This document shows positions 43,574 through 52,444 of a DNA stretch of 64,000 nt, one piece after another. The position numbers and the translations under genes were made by a program. The stretch is from positions 2,542,001 through 2,606,000 of the forward strand of contig NC_018748.1 in the NCBI RefSeq assembly GCF_000263195.1. The letters are read 5' to 3'. This DNA comes from Emticicia oligotrophica DSM 17448 (GTDB taxonomy: Bacteria > Bacteroidota > Bacteroidia > Cytophagales > Spirosomataceae). Under the pieces are notes generated by a model that searched no databases, was not told the origin of the DNA, and was given only the letters and a program-made list of their open reading frames with translations. Positions within the stretch are counted from its first letter, which is position 1; every line of letters begins with the position of its first letter.

Positions 43574-44971
43574 ATGAAAAAATCTAATAGAATTTGGTTG
43601 ATTTTGGGCGGAATCGTGGCCCTTCTTGTAATATTTTTGCTTGTAGCAAAATCGGCTGGTTGGATTGGTAAAGAAAAACCAACTGAAGTTGAGTTTGTGA
43701 AAGCCAGTAAATCAGATATTACCGAAACAGTTTCGGCTTCAGGCAAAATTCAACCAGAGGTAGAAGTAAAAATCACGCCTGACGTACCGGGTGAAATTAT
43801 TGCTCTTTACGTAAAAGAAGGCGATTCGGTAAAAAAAGGTCAACTTTTATTAAAAATTCAGCCAGAAAACTATATTTCAATTACGCAACGTGCCGAAGCG
43901 GTGGTGAATCAAACCAAAGCAAGTGCTGAGCAAGCAAAATCAACCATTGCTCAATCAGAAGCTCGTTTGGCAAGAGTACAAATGGAATACAATCGCCAAA
44001 AGAAGCTATTTGAAGATAAAGTAGTTTCTGCCGCTGATTTAGAAGTAGCCGAGACTAACTTAAAAGTTGCTCGTCAAGATTTAGAAGCAGCTAGAGCCAA
44101 TGTTGAAGCCGCCAAGTATAACGTAAAAAGTGCCGAAGCAGGTTTGAAAGATGCTTCTGAAAACTTGCGTAAAACGAGTATCTATGCCCCAATGAGCGGT
44201 ATAGTTTCGAAATTAGCCGTTGAATTAGGTGAAAGGGTAGTTGGTACATCGCAAATGGCAGGTACTGAAATGCTTCGCATTGCGAACCTTAATAACATGG
44301 AGGTTAGAATCAATGTAAATGAAAATGATATCGTACGCGTGAGTTTAGGCGATACGGCCATGATAGATGTCGATTCTTATGCCATGACAGGTAAGAAATT
44401 TAAAGGTATCGTAACCGAAATTGCTAATACAGCTAATGGTTCGGGAACTGCAGTGGCAGCCGCATCGACTGATGCCGTAACTGAATTTGAGGTAAGAATT
44501 AGAATCCTACCAGAATCTTATCGTGATTTAGTTGATCGTAAAACCCGTAAAGTATATCCTTTCAAACCGGGAATGACAGCCACAGTAGATATTATTACTG
44601 AAAAGAAAACAGGTGTATTAAGTGTGCCTATTGCTGCCGTAACAACTCGCGGAGCTAATGATGCTACCACAACCGAAAAGAAAGATGGTGACAAGAATGA
44701 AGCTGAAAGTACACAAGAATCAAAAACTACTAAGAAAGACAAGCCTAAAGAAGTAGTTTTCGTACATGACAAAGACAAAGTGAAAATGCGTGAAGTAAAA
44801 ACAGGTATAACTGATACTTCTGCTGGTACAATTGAAGTAATTAGTGGTTTGAAAGAAGGAGAAGAAATTGTTTCAGGGCCATTCGTAGTTGTTTCGAAAA
44901 AACTGAAAGATGGAGATGTTGTTACTAAGAAAGTAGAGAAAAAAGAAGATAAAGAGAAGAAGAAAGATTAA
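43574..44971 (+). CDS. HlyD/MacA-like membrane fusion protein
   Basis: The protein has 465 residues. An N-terminal membrane anchor (IWLILGGIVALLVIFLLVA) is followed by a split lipoyl domain (PGEIIALYVKEGDSVKKGQL ... SIYAPMSGIVSKLAVELGE), a long helical hairpin (about 100-190) and beta-barrel domains (MEVRINVNENDIVRVSLGD, KPGMTATVDI). A Lys/Glu/Thr-rich insertion (about 365-395) and a strongly charged tail (KKVEKKEDKEKKKD) are notable. It resembles the adaptor of MacAB-type ABC exporters. The expected ABC ATPase/permease is absent; gpsA follows after a terminator. Probably co-transcribed with the TolC-like gene. Confidence 0.88.
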   Translation: MKKSNRIWLILGGIVALLVIFLLVAKSAGWIGKEKPTEVEFVKASKSDITETVSASGKIQPEVEVKITPDVPGEIIALYVKEGDSVKKGQLLLKIQPENYISITQRAEAVVNQTKASAEQAKSTIAQSEARLARVQMEYNRQKKLFEDKVVSAADLEVAETNLKVARQDLEAARANVEAAKYNVKSAEAGLKDASENLRKTSIYAPMSGIVSKLAVELGERVVGTSQMAGTEMLRIANLNNMEVRINVNENDIVRVSLGDTAMIDVDSYAMTGKKFKGIVTEIANTANGSGTAVAAASTDAVTEFEVRIRILPESYRDLVDRKTRKVYPFKPGMTATVDIITEKKTGVLSVPIAAVTTRGANDATTTEKKDGDKNEAESTQESKTTKKDKPKEVVFVHDKDKVKMREVKTGITDTSAGTIEVISGLKEGEEIVSGPFVVVSKKLKDGDVVTKKVEKKEDKEKKKD

Positions 44972-45008
44972 GTCAGTAGGTAAACTTTCTGATTCATCAA
45001 TCATAACT

Positions 45009-45038
45009 AAAAGAGATTGCTATTCGGCAATCTCTTTT
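45009..45038 (+). terminator. Intrinsic terminator of the TolC/adaptor operon
   Basis: AAAAGAGATTGC (45009-45020) pairs with GCAATCTCTTTT (45027-45038) around a 6-nt loop, with further T following. Confidence 0.8.
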
Positions 45039-45123
45039 TTATTTCGTAGCTTTTGTTTTACTTCGTGAATCAATTTGAGGAAATCAACAAACAAAACAGA
45101 CTGGAAGAACGGTTGGTACTGAT

Positions 45124-46110
45124 ATGAAAATAACGGTAATTGGTGGAGGAAGCTGGGCAACGGCCATTGTAAAAATATTAAGTGAAAGTAATGTGCAAAT
45201 TAAGTGGTGGATGCGTTGTGCTGCTGATGTAGAGCATATCAAAAAGCATCACCATAATCCACATTATTTGAGTAGTGTTGAGGTACATCCTTCAAAAGTA
45301 AAACCTTATACAAATCTAAAAGAATCGCTTCGTGGCTCAGATTGGGTTATTCTGGCGGTTCCAGCTGCTTTTGTTGCTGATGCTCTTAAATCTGTATCTG
45401 CTGTTAATTTGGCTGATAAAAAAATCATTTCGGCAATTAAAGGAATGATTCCTTCTACCAATCAGCTTGTTACCGACTGGCTGGCTGATAATTATGAAGT
45501 TTCGCATCATAATATGGGTATTATTGCAGGCCCATGTCATGCCGAAGAGGTGGCTTTAGAAAAACAATCATACCTAACAATTGCTTCGCCTAATATTGAA
45601 TTAGCAACTGAATTTGCTGAAATCATGCGTTGTCGCTTCGTAAAAACCTCAGTTTTAGGCGATATTTATGGCGTAGAATACGCCGCCGTAATGAAAAACA
45701 TCGTGGCATTGGCTTGTGGAATTACACATGGTTTAGGAGGGGGCGATAATTTTCAGGCAGTAATGGTTGCTAATGCCATGCAGGAAATCAAACGAGTGGT
45801 AGATACTATTGCTCCAATGGAACGAGATTTGAGTGCTTCGGCTTATTTAGGCGATTTATTAGTAACCGCTTATTCACAATTTAGTCGAAATCGTACTTTT
45901 GGTAATATGATTGGTAGGGGATATAGTGTAAAAGCCGCTCAACTCGAAATGAATATGATTGCCGAAGGTTATTATGCCGTAAAATGTATTTTTGAGATGA
46001 TGGAAAAATACACGGTAGATATGCCAATAACAGATTTTGCCTATCAGATTCTCTACAAAAACGCTTCTTTAAAAAAGCAATTTTCAATTTTACAAGATAA
46101 ATTGAAGTGA
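45124..46110 (+). CDS. gpsA: Glycerol-3-phosphate dehydrogenase [NAD(P)+]
   Basis: The 328-residue protein has the Rossmann start VIGGGSWATAIVKILSE, the ISAIKGMIPSTNQLVTDWL region, IIAGPCHAEEVALEKQSYLT and the catalytic Lys in GVEYAAVMKNIVALACGITHGL with NRTFGNMIGRG. It reduces dihydroxyacetone phosphate to sn-glycerol-3-phosphate for phospholipid synthesis. Cytoplasmic; monocistronic. Confidence 0.95.
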   Translation: MKITVIGGGSWATAIVKILSESNVQIKWWMRCAADVEHIKKHHHNPHYLSSVEVHPSKVKPYTNLKESLRGSDWVILAVPAAFVADALKSVSAVNLADKKIISAIKGMIPSTNQLVTDWLADNYEVSHHNMGIIAGPCHAEEVALEKQSYLTIASPNIELATEFAEIMRCRFVKTSVLGDIYGVEYAAVMKNIVALACGITHGLGGGDNFQAVMVANAMQEIKRVVDTIAPMERDLSASAYLGDLLVTAYSQFSRNRTFGNMIGRGYSVKAAQLEMNMIAEGYYAVKCIFEMMEKYTVDMPITDFAYQILYKNASLKKQFSILQDKLK

Positions 46111-46251
46111 TATACTTTCGAATTTGTAAGAATTTTGCACCGAAGATGACGCTGAAAAAACAACGCTGATTTTAGCAGATATTGCTCGAAAATGTAAATT
46201 TTAGCTTGGTATATAAAGCAAAAACCATTTTTCTGTATAAGCAAAGTAGAG

Positions 46252-46289
46252 TTTTTCGCTGCCTGAGCGTAGCCGAAGGCAGCGAAAAA
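46252..46289 (-). terminator. Terminator of the HIT/membrane-protein operon
   Basis: TTTTTCGCTGCC (46252-46263) pairs with GGCAGCGAAAAA (46278-46289). It touches the stop codon of the leftward gene and ends in a T-run on that strand. Confidence 0.75.
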
Positions 46290-46568
46290 TTACTTACTCA
46301 AAAACCTTGAAACCAAGAACACCACACCCGAAATAATACCTTGTACACTCGTAAGTACCCCCACACTCATGTTTGATTTTGCATCTTGAATGGTGCTAAA
46401 ATGATGAGCACTTACACTTAAAGATACCAGTATAATTCCGCTTAAAATAGCTGTAATAAGGCTTTTCATGAAATCAGAAATTTTAGGATTTCTACGAAGC
46501 AAAAAAATACTCCAAAATGATAATGCTAAAGGCAAAATCGCAATAATAATGGCGTAAACTAGTTCCAT
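46290..46568 (-). CDS. Small three-helix membrane protein, unknown function
   Basis: A 92-residue hydrophobic protein with predicted helices at about 3-22 (YAIIIAILPLALSFWSIFLL), 37-58 (LITAILSGIILVSLSVSAHH) and 70-88. The loop RRNPKISDFMKS is polar. No known family is evident. It starts 4 bp after the HIT-protein stop, so the two are co-transcribed; the link may be positional only. Confidence 0.65.
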   Translation of the reverse strand: MELVYAIIIAILPLALSFWSIFLLRRNPKISDFMKSLITAILSGIILVSLSVSAHHFSTIQDAKSNMSVGVLTSVQGIISGVVFLVSRFLSK

Positions 46569-46572
46569 ATTT

Positions 46573-46965
46573 TTAGTTCAAAAAACTTCTGATTTTAGCG
46601 GCAGTTTCGGCTAATTCTTCTTGACTTGGTTTTAATTTATGATTGAAGTTCATATCGTTCATGCTATTCATCGGAATCAGATGTACGTGAGCATGCGGAA
46701 CTTCCAAGCCGATTACTGCAACTCCTACACGCTTGCAAGGAATGGCTTTGCGAATGGCAGGTTCAATTTGCTTGGCAAAAGCCATTAAGCCTAAATAATG
46801 GTCGTCTTCGAGGTCGAAAATATAGTCTATTTCTTTTTTAGGTATTACCAATACGTGTCCAACTGCACATGGAAACACATCTAAAAAAGCAAAATATTGG
46901 TCATTTTCTGCAATTTTATGGCAAGGAATTTCACCTGCAACGATTCTCGAAAATATTGAAGCCAT
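46573..46965 (-). CDS. HIT-family (HINT-like) nucleotide hydrolase/transferase
   Basis: The 130-residue protein opens SIFSRIVAGEIPCHKIAEND, typical of HINT proteins. The histidine triad is HAHVHLIPM (His91, His93, His95), with CAVGHVLVIPKKEIDY before it. Members hydrolyse AMP-linked substrates such as adenosine phosphoramidates; the physiological role in this group is unclear. Cytoplasmic. First gene of a two-gene unit with the small membrane protein. Confidence 0.93.
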   Translation of the reverse strand: MASIFSRIVAGEIPCHKIAENDQYFAFLDVFPCAVGHVLVIPKKEIDYIFDLEDDHYLGLMAFAKQIEPAIRKAIPCKRVGVAVIGLEVPHAHVHLIPMNSMNDMNFNHKLKPSQEELAETAAKIRSFLN

Positions 46966-47036
46966 AATAAGTTCTAACGGGGTCGCCCGTGCGATTTTAA
47001 ATCCTGAATTCTGAGTTAATTTCTGCTGTCTGTGAA

Positions 47037-47936
47037 CTATAATAAATCGCTCAAGGCATCAGTAATGTTTGTAAAATTATATTGAAAATCGGTTTCTTCC
47101 GAAAGCCTTTTATTCAGCACAAAGTTACCACCAGTAACGACAATTCCCATTTCTCCGAAAACTAAATTTAAAGCAAAACTTGGTACATTCGGTAACCAAA
47201 GAGGTTTATGCAATATTTTTGCTGCAGTTTTTGTCATTTCTTCATTGCTTACAGGATTAGGTGCTACGGCATTATAAGGGCCATTCATATTTGCATCTTC
47301 AATGGCTTTTACAAAAATTCGACAAAGGTCATCTATATGAATCCACGACATAAATTGTTGGCCACTGCCAAGTGCAGCTCCCACACCATATCGAATCGGT
47401 TGAACTAATTTAGGTAGAGCTCCACCTTTTTCGCTTAAAACGATACCAATTCTGATAAATACTTTCCGTTCTGCATTATTGAGTTTTTGAGCATGAGATT
47501 CCCAAAGTTTGGTACATTCGGCTAAAAAATCATTTCCTGCGGGGCTGCTTTCATCAATTTGCTTGGTGCCCGTATCTCCTCCGTAAAAACCAATCGCTGA
47601 TGCTGAAATAAAGCCTTTTAATTGAATGTTTTTTTCTTGTAAATACTTGTCAATCAAATCTATTGGCTGAATTCTCGAATCAATGATTTCTTTCTTACGT
47701 GCATCTGTCCATCTACTATCTGCTATTCCTGCCCCTGCTAGATGTATCACATAATCGGCTTTTTCTAAAGCACCTTCTTCAATAAAACCTTGCTGAATAT
47801 TCCATTGAAAAACATCTACTTGAGAGATTGGCTCTTTCTTTCTGCTCAAATAAGATACCTTATGCCCCTTTTCGATGAGTAATTCAGTAAGTCGATGCCC
47901 AATCATACCTGTGCCGCCTGTTATTAGAATATTCAT
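47037..47936 (-). CDS. TIGR01777-family NAD-dependent epimerase-like protein
   Basis: The 299-residue extended SDR has nucleotide-binding ILITGGTGMIGHRLTELLIE, YVIHLAGAGIADSRWTDARK, SASAIGFYGG (the Tyr of the active site), IRIGIVLSEKGGALPKL and the family-typical MSWIHIDDLCRIFVKAIED with GPYNAVAPNPVSNEEMT. This matches the YfcH/SulA-like group of unknown substrate. Monocistronic, 71 bp upstream of the HIT gene on the same strand. Confidence 0.92.
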   Translation of the reverse strand: MNILITGGTGMIGHRLTELLIEKGHKVSYLSRKKEPISQVDVFQWNIQQGFIEEGALEKADYVIHLAGAGIADSRWTDARKKEIIDSRIQPIDLIDKYLQEKNIQLKGFISASAIGFYGGDTGTKQIDESSPAGNDFLAECTKLWESHAQKLNNAERKVFIRIGIVLSEKGGALPKLVQPIRYGVGAALGSGQQFMSWIHIDDLCRIFVKAIEDANMNGPYNAVAPNPVSNEEMTKTAAKILHKPLWLPNVPSFALNLVFGEMGIVVTGGNFVLNKRLSEETDFQYNFTNITDALSDLL

Positions 47937-47965
47937 TGTTTTGCGAATTTTATTTCATAAAAAAA

Positions 47966-47991
47966 ACAGGTAAAGTCAAAACCCTACCTGT
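47966..47991 (-). terminator. Terminator downstream of rnr
   Basis: ACAGGTA (47966-47972) pairs with TACCTGT (47985-47991); the leftward strand continues with a run of seven T. It lies about 45 bp after the rnr stop. Confidence 0.65.
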
Positions 47992-48035
47992 CTAATTAAC
48001 TCTTTAGTGCTAGAAATGTTTCGATTGAAACAAAG

Positions 48036-50414
48036 CTATTTTTTTCGTCGCTTGCCCTTATTTTTATCGGCCGATTTTTGGCGTTTAGGGGCTGTTCGTT
48101 CTCTTTTTCTTGGGCCAGATTTCGCACTTACTGCATCTCTCTGCCCTCTATTACTACGGCGAGTGTTACTCGATGGCATGGTTTTCCCTTCTAAACCTAC
48201 CAATTCTAAATCCATGCTTCTTCTATCTAAGTCAGTACCTTTGACGATAACTTTTACGGTATCACCAAAATTAATTACTCGACCAGTGCGTTTGCCTACT
48301 ACTCGATAATTATCTCTGTCCCATTCATAGTAATCATCTTTTAAGTCGGCTAAGCGAACCATACCTTCGCAATTTGTAGTGGTTATTTCAACGAAAATGC
48401 CAAAATCAGTTACACCTGTCACAACACCGCTAAAGACCGTTTTGCGGTCTTGTAGGCTCATGAATTCCACTTGCTTATATTTGATAGAAGCTCTTTCAGC
48501 TTCGGCGGCAAGTTTTTCACGATCAGATGAGTGCTTCGACTTTTTCTCAAATTCATCTCTTGAAACGTTTCCAAAATCTTTTGGTGAGGCTGTCAGATAA
48601 TGGTGTAAGAGTCGGTGAGCCATCATATCTGGATAACGGCGAATTGGCGATGTAAAATGACTGTAATGGTCAAATGCTAAACCAAAGTGCCCCAAAGACT
48701 CCGTTGTATAGCGAGCTTTCGACATTGTGCGAACAGCCAATTGTTCCAAAACATTCTGAACTGGAGTGCCTTCTACCTCCGACATCATTTTGTTCATTGA
48801 ATTCGATAATGATTTATCAGAATCTGTGCGAATTGAGAAGCCAAAGCGACCCGCAAAATTGGCAAAGTTTTGTAGTTTTTCGGGGTTTGGTGGTTCGTGT
48901 ACACGATAAACCATGGTTGTTGAGTGCTGAGTTTGGCTTTCTTCACTCTGTTTACCTTGTTTTTTGCCGCCAAGTTTAAATACAAACTCTGCCACCTTTT
49001 TATTGGCCAAAAGCATAAACTCTTCAATCAGTTTATGGGCGTCTTTCCTAATTTTTAGAACTACACCAAGTGGTTTTCCTGTTTCATCAAGTTTAAACTT
49101 TACTTCATTAGTTTCGAAGTTAATAGCTCCATTACGGAAGCGTTCTTTCTTTAAAATTTTCGCTAAATGATTCAGCGTATGCAGCGGAAAACGATATTTT
49201 TCAAGAATTTCGTTGGGTTCCGTAATCGGATTCAATACATCACCTTCCTCATTTTCTAAAACCTCTTGAGCTTCCTCATAAGTAAATCTTTTATCAGAAT
49301 GGATAATCGTACGGCCAAACCACTCACTTATTACTCGCCCATCGTGTGTCATTTCAAATACTGCCGAAAAGGTAAGTTTATCTTCATTGGGACGAAGCGA
49401 ACAAAGGTTATTCGAAAGCTTCTCAGGAAGCATCGGAATCGTACGGTCAACTAAATAAACGGAGGTAGCACGATTATATGCTTCTTCTTCCAGTCGGGTT
49501 CCCTCACGAACGTAATGCGTTACATCGGCAATGTGTACGCCTATTTCAAAATTATGATTTTCTAAAACCCTAAAGCTGAGAGCATCATCAAAATCTTTTG
49601 CATCATGGGGGTCAATCGTAAAAGTTAGGATATTTCTAAAATCTCTTCTTTTCTTGATTTCCTCTTCGGTGATAACTTCAGAAATAGCAGCAGCTTCTTC
49701 TTCGATTGCCTTATCAAATCTGATTGGCAAACCAAATTCGGCAAGAATTGCGTGCATTTCTGCGTTATTTTCACCCGATTTTCCTAGAATTTCAATAACC
49801 TCACCCGTTCCTTGTTGTACATTGGTCGGATAAGTCAAAATTCGTACAATAACTAAATCGTCTTTGGTAGCACCCTTAATTTTATCTTTCGGTACGAAAA
49901 TATCATCGTGTAGGTTTTTGTGGTCGGGGTGCACGAGTGCATAATTACCAAAAGTCTGAATCTTACCTACAATTTCTTTTCGTCCACGTTCGATAATTTC
50001 AATGATAGCACCTTCGGGGTTATCACCTTTTCTATAAAATTCACCGTAAACGGTTGCTTTCACTAAGTCTCCGTCAATGGCACCTTTCATGTCGTCGGCA
50101 CTTACCCAAATATCAGGTTTAGTTTCATCGTATCTGATAAATCCAAAGCGTGGATTCACGTGGTCAAGGCGGCCAACCACAGAGTTGGCATTGACATCAA
50201 CCGTATATTTACCTTTATCTATTTGATATATTTTTCCTTCTTCGAGCAAATCCTCTAAGAGCATTCCGTAAAGTGCTTTTTCTTGCTTGTTTTTTACATC
50301 ATAATGAGAAAAAAGGTCTTGTAAAGTATATGGATGCTCACTATTGACCGAAAAGAAAGCGAGAATTTCTGCCTTCATTTGGTCATAATATGATTTTTGT
50401 TTGTTTTTTGTCAT
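48036..50414 (-). CDS. rnr: Ribonuclease R
   Basis: From the ATG at 50414 the product is 792 residues. The frame extends ten codons upstream, but those overlap hflX and are not family-like. Order: winged-helix start (MKAEILAFFSVNSEHPYTLQ), cold-shock RNA-binding domains (about 60-220, with GRLDHVNPRFGFIRYDET), the RNB exoribonuclease domain with TIDPHDAKDFDDALSF (catalytic Asp cluster), VHIADVTHYVREGTRLEEEA and HYSHFTSPIRRYPDMMAHRL, then S1 (FSGVVTGVTDFGIFVEITTT) and a Lys/Arg-rich tail. It degrades structured RNA from the 3' end. Together with SmpB nearby this recalls its role in trans-translation. Downstream of hflX, 16 bp apart. Confidence 0.96.
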   Translation of the reverse strand: MTKNKQKSYYDQMKAEILAFFSVNSEHPYTLQDLFSHYDVKNKQEKALYGMLLEDLLEEGKIYQIDKGKYTVDVNANSVVGRLDHVNPRFGFIRYDETKPDIWVSADDMKGAIDGDLVKATVYGEFYRKGDNPEGAIIEIIERGRKEIVGKIQTFGNYALVHPDHKNLHDDIFVPKDKIKGATKDDLVIVRILTYPTNVQQGTGEVIEILGKSGENNAEMHAILAEFGLPIRFDKAIEEEAAAISEVITEEEIKKRRDFRNILTFTIDPHDAKDFDDALSFRVLENHNFEIGVHIADVTHYVREGTRLEEEAYNRATSVYLVDRTIPMLPEKLSNNLCSLRPNEDKLTFSAVFEMTHDGRVISEWFGRTIIHSDKRFTYEEAQEVLENEEGDVLNPITEPNEILEKYRFPLHTLNHLAKILKKERFRNGAINFETNEVKFKLDETGKPLGVVLKIRKDAHKLIEEFMLLANKKVAEFVFKLGGKKQGKQSEESQTQHSTTMVYRVHEPPNPEKLQNFANFAGRFGFSIRTDSDKSLSNSMNKMMSEVEGTPVQNVLEQLAVRTMSKARYTTESLGHFGLAFDHYSHFTSPIRRYPDMMAHRLLHHYLTASPKDFGNVSRDEFEKKSKHSSDREKLAAEAERASIKYKQVEFMSLQDRKTVFSGVVTGVTDFGIFVEITTTNCEGMVRLADLKDDYYEWDRDNYRVVGKRTGRVINFGDTVKVIVKGTDLDRRSMDLELVGLEGKTMPSSNTRRSNRGQRDAVSAKSGPRKRERTAPKRQKSADKNKGKRRKK

Positions 50415-50430
50415 TTGAATTGTTAAATAA

Positions 50431-51681
50431 TTACTCTTGTACAACTCCCTGCCAGTCGTACAAAGGGTTTTGTGTTGGGTCCCAATTCGGATAAATCAAG
50501 AAGTGTTTCTCTTGAATTTTCTGAATCAATACATCACGTAAATCTGCTAGATTTTCTTTGTGCTCGGCCGAAATAAAAACCACATTTTCGGTGTTTTTTT
50601 TCAGATAACTATTTTTTAGTCGGTCGAGATTTTTCTGAAGAAGATTTTCGTCAATAGTTGTTAGATGTTCATCAAGATTATCTTCAGATTCGGGCTTAAA
50701 TAAATCTAACTTATTGAAAACCAATATCATTGATTTTTCAGATGCACCAATTTCTGCTAAAGTAACATTCACTACTTCAATCTGTTCTTCGAAAGATGGG
50801 TGTGAAATATCAACCACATGAATTAAAATATCTGCTTCACGAATTTCATCAAGCGTAGATTTGAATGATTCGATGAGTTGTGTTGGTAGTTTTCGTATAA
50901 AACCAACGGTATCAGTTAGCAAAAATGGAATATTTCCTAAAACTACCTTTCTTACGGTAGAGTCAATGGTAGCGAAAAGTTTATTTTCGGCAAATACTTC
51001 TGTTTTGGCCAAACGCCTCATCAGCGTTGACTTCCCAACGTTTGTATAGCCTACTAATGCAACACGCACAAGCCGACTACGTTCTTTTCTTCGGGTAAAA
51101 CTCTGTTTGTCAATCTTTTCGAGTTTATCCTTCAAAAAGGCAATACGGTCTTTTACGATACGTTTGTCAGTCTCTAATTCTTTTTCACCAGGGCCACGCA
51201 TACCAATACCACCTTTTTGACGGCTAAGGTGAGTCCACATACGCGTAAGGCGAGGCAAAAGATATTGATATTGTGCTAGCTCTACTTGTCGTTTGGCTTG
51301 GTCAGTTTGTGCACGTTGTGAAAAAATATTTAGAATCAATAAACTGCGGTCAAGGATTTTTATATCCTGAAACATCATTTCCAAGTTTCTCACTTGTGGA
51401 GCCGTGAGGTCATCATCAAAAATGATACTATCAACAGGATTTTCTATTAACCAAACTTTTATTTCTTCTAATTTTCCCTTACCCACAAAGGTGCGTGAGT
51501 CGGGGCGTTCGAGTCTTTGTGTAAAGACACGTTTTGTGATTACACCCGCCGTAGTTGCCAAAAACTCCAATTCATCGAGATACTCTTTTGTTTGTTCGGC
51601 ATTTTGTTTTTGTGTAATCAGACCTACCAGTATGGCACTTTCTTGCTGCTTGGCGGTTGAAAAAATGGGTGACTTAAGCAA
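50431..51681 (-). CDS. hflX: GTPase HflX
   Basis: Starting at the TTG at 51681 (MLKSPIFSTAKQQESAILVG), the product has 416 residues. A frame to 51720 exists, but it is low-complexity AT-rich sequence. The N-terminal HflX domain contains SRTFVGKGKLEEIKVWL, FDDDLTAPQVRNLE and RQKGGIGMRGPGEKELETD. The G domain has GYTNVGKSTLMRRLA (P loop), DTVGFIRKLPTQLIESFKST (G3) and VFNKLDLF (G4). HflX binds the large ribosomal subunit and splits stalled ribosomes in stress. It is co-oriented with rnr and likely co-transcribed. Confidence 0.93.
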   Translation of the reverse strand: MLKSPIFSTAKQQESAILVGLITQKQNAEQTKEYLDELEFLATTAGVITKRVFTQRLERPDSRTFVGKGKLEEIKVWLIENPVDSIIFDDDLTAPQVRNLEMMFQDIKILDRSLLILNIFSQRAQTDQAKRQVELAQYQYLLPRLTRMWTHLSRQKGGIGMRGPGEKELETDKRIVKDRIAFLKDKLEKIDKQSFTRRKERSRLVRVALVGYTNVGKSTLMRRLAKTEVFAENKLFATIDSTVRKVVLGNIPFLLTDTVGFIRKLPTQLIESFKSTLDEIREADILIHVVDISHPSFEEQIEVVNVTLAEIGASEKSMILVFNKLDLFKPESEDNLDEHLTTIDENLLQKNLDRLKNSYLKKNTENVVFISAEHKENLADLRDVLIQKIQEKHFLIYPNWDPTQNPLYDWQGVVQE

Positions 51682-51721
51682 TTTTAAAAAAAAATTTATA
51701 AATAAAAATAAAACTAGCAAT

Positions 51722-52163
51722 CGAGGAATATTGATTGTTACTCAACTGCACTCTATTAAATATAAGAAAAAATATTTGAAATTCCAAATTTTGTCGTAAA
51801 GTAGGAATAAATTCTTCTATACAACTTCCTTGTAAGCATCAACGAAATAACCAAACTGTATTGTTTTTGCAATTTTGATATAGTAAGTTTCTGATTATTA
51901 GATATTTATATTTTTTATATGCTGCACAATGAGTTTTCATGAGTTTTTGGCATACTTTTCGTTATTGAAATAGAAGTTTTCAAAATAAATATATTCATTG
52001 ATAAAAGATATTTAACGAATTTGAAACTTAAAAAATGAAAATTTTTGTTTTAAGGTAGTGTAGAATGGATCTGTTTTTAAAACAAAAAATTAAAAGCAAA
52101 GCTTAAATTAATGCCTTTTAGAGAAGAAAAATAAAACAATATTTTTTTTATCCTAAAAATATT
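51722..52163. other. AT-rich gene-free stretch upstream of hflX and the small-RNA unit
   Basis: About 440 bp of low-complexity AT-rich sequence without a supportable ORF, RNA gene or repeat. The hflX promoter must lie at its left edge, but no clear TAnnTTTG is visible on that strand. Confidence 0.45.
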
Positions 52164-52171
52164 TAACTTTG
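52164..52171 (+). promoter_or_regulatory. -7 box (TAACTTTG) of the candidate small RNA
   Basis: Exact TAnnTTTG match. The -33 region is a T-run rather than a clean TTG. It would start transcription near 52178, at the beginning of the hairpin-rich stretch. Confidence 0.5.
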
Positions 52172-52177
52172 CTTTAG

Positions 52178-52326
52178 GAAGTTTCCGAATTGGAAACCCC
52201 AAATAGAGGTTTATTTAAGTAAATCTCACTCGAAGTCGAATCCAATTATAGAGCTTATACATGGATTATTAGGAAAGCACGTAAGTCGGAATCCCTGCCA
52301 CTATTTTTGAGGTAGGGATTTTTTAT
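52178..52326 (+). ncRNA. Candidate stand-alone small RNA of about 150 nt
   Basis: The stretch has its own -7 box, three hairpins (GTTTCC/GGAAAC at 52181-52197; GAGGTTTA/TAAATCTC at about 52206-52227; AATCCA...TGGATT near 52240-52270 with inner TATA/TATA) and an intrinsic terminator. A separate promoter for smpB lies within and after the terminator, so this unit is not simply the smpB leader. No ORF of note. It does not match 6S, SRP, RNase P or tmRNA cores that I can recognise. Confidence 0.5.
52290..52326 (+). terminator. Intrinsic terminator of the candidate small RNA
   Basis: AATCCCTGCC (52290-52299) pairs with GGTAGGGATT (52311-52320) with a G-T mismatch position, followed by a T-run. 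Confidence 0.7.
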
Positions 52327-52337
52327 TTGTAACTTTG
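52307..52337 (+). promoter_or_regulatory. Promoter TTG-N20-TAACTTTG for smpB
   Basis: TTG at 52307-52309 and TAACTTTG at 52330-52337 are 20 nt apart, an ideal Bacteroidota promoter. The -33 element lies in the loop of the upstream terminator. The leader before smpB would be about 100 nt. Confidence 0.6.
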
Positions 52338-52444
52338 TTGGAAATTAAAAGGGGCGTCGTGCTATTAGTTTTCGAAGAAAAAAGGTAAATTAGAAATTAT
52401 CAATTAATTAGGGTATTATTAAAAGCTAAAAGCTTTAGGAAGAA

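Noticed and set aside
52234-52250. tRNA T-loop-like AGTCGAATCC
   Set aside because: No matching acceptor or anticodon stem can be built around it; no tRNA was found anywhere in the window.
52178-52326. tmRNA, SRP RNA, 6S RNA or RNase P RNA
   Set aside because: No Ala-tRNA-like end or tag frame, no GGAAGNAGC-type SRP loop, no closing stem joining the ends as in 6S, and no RNase P core; length is also wrong for tmRNA and RNase P.
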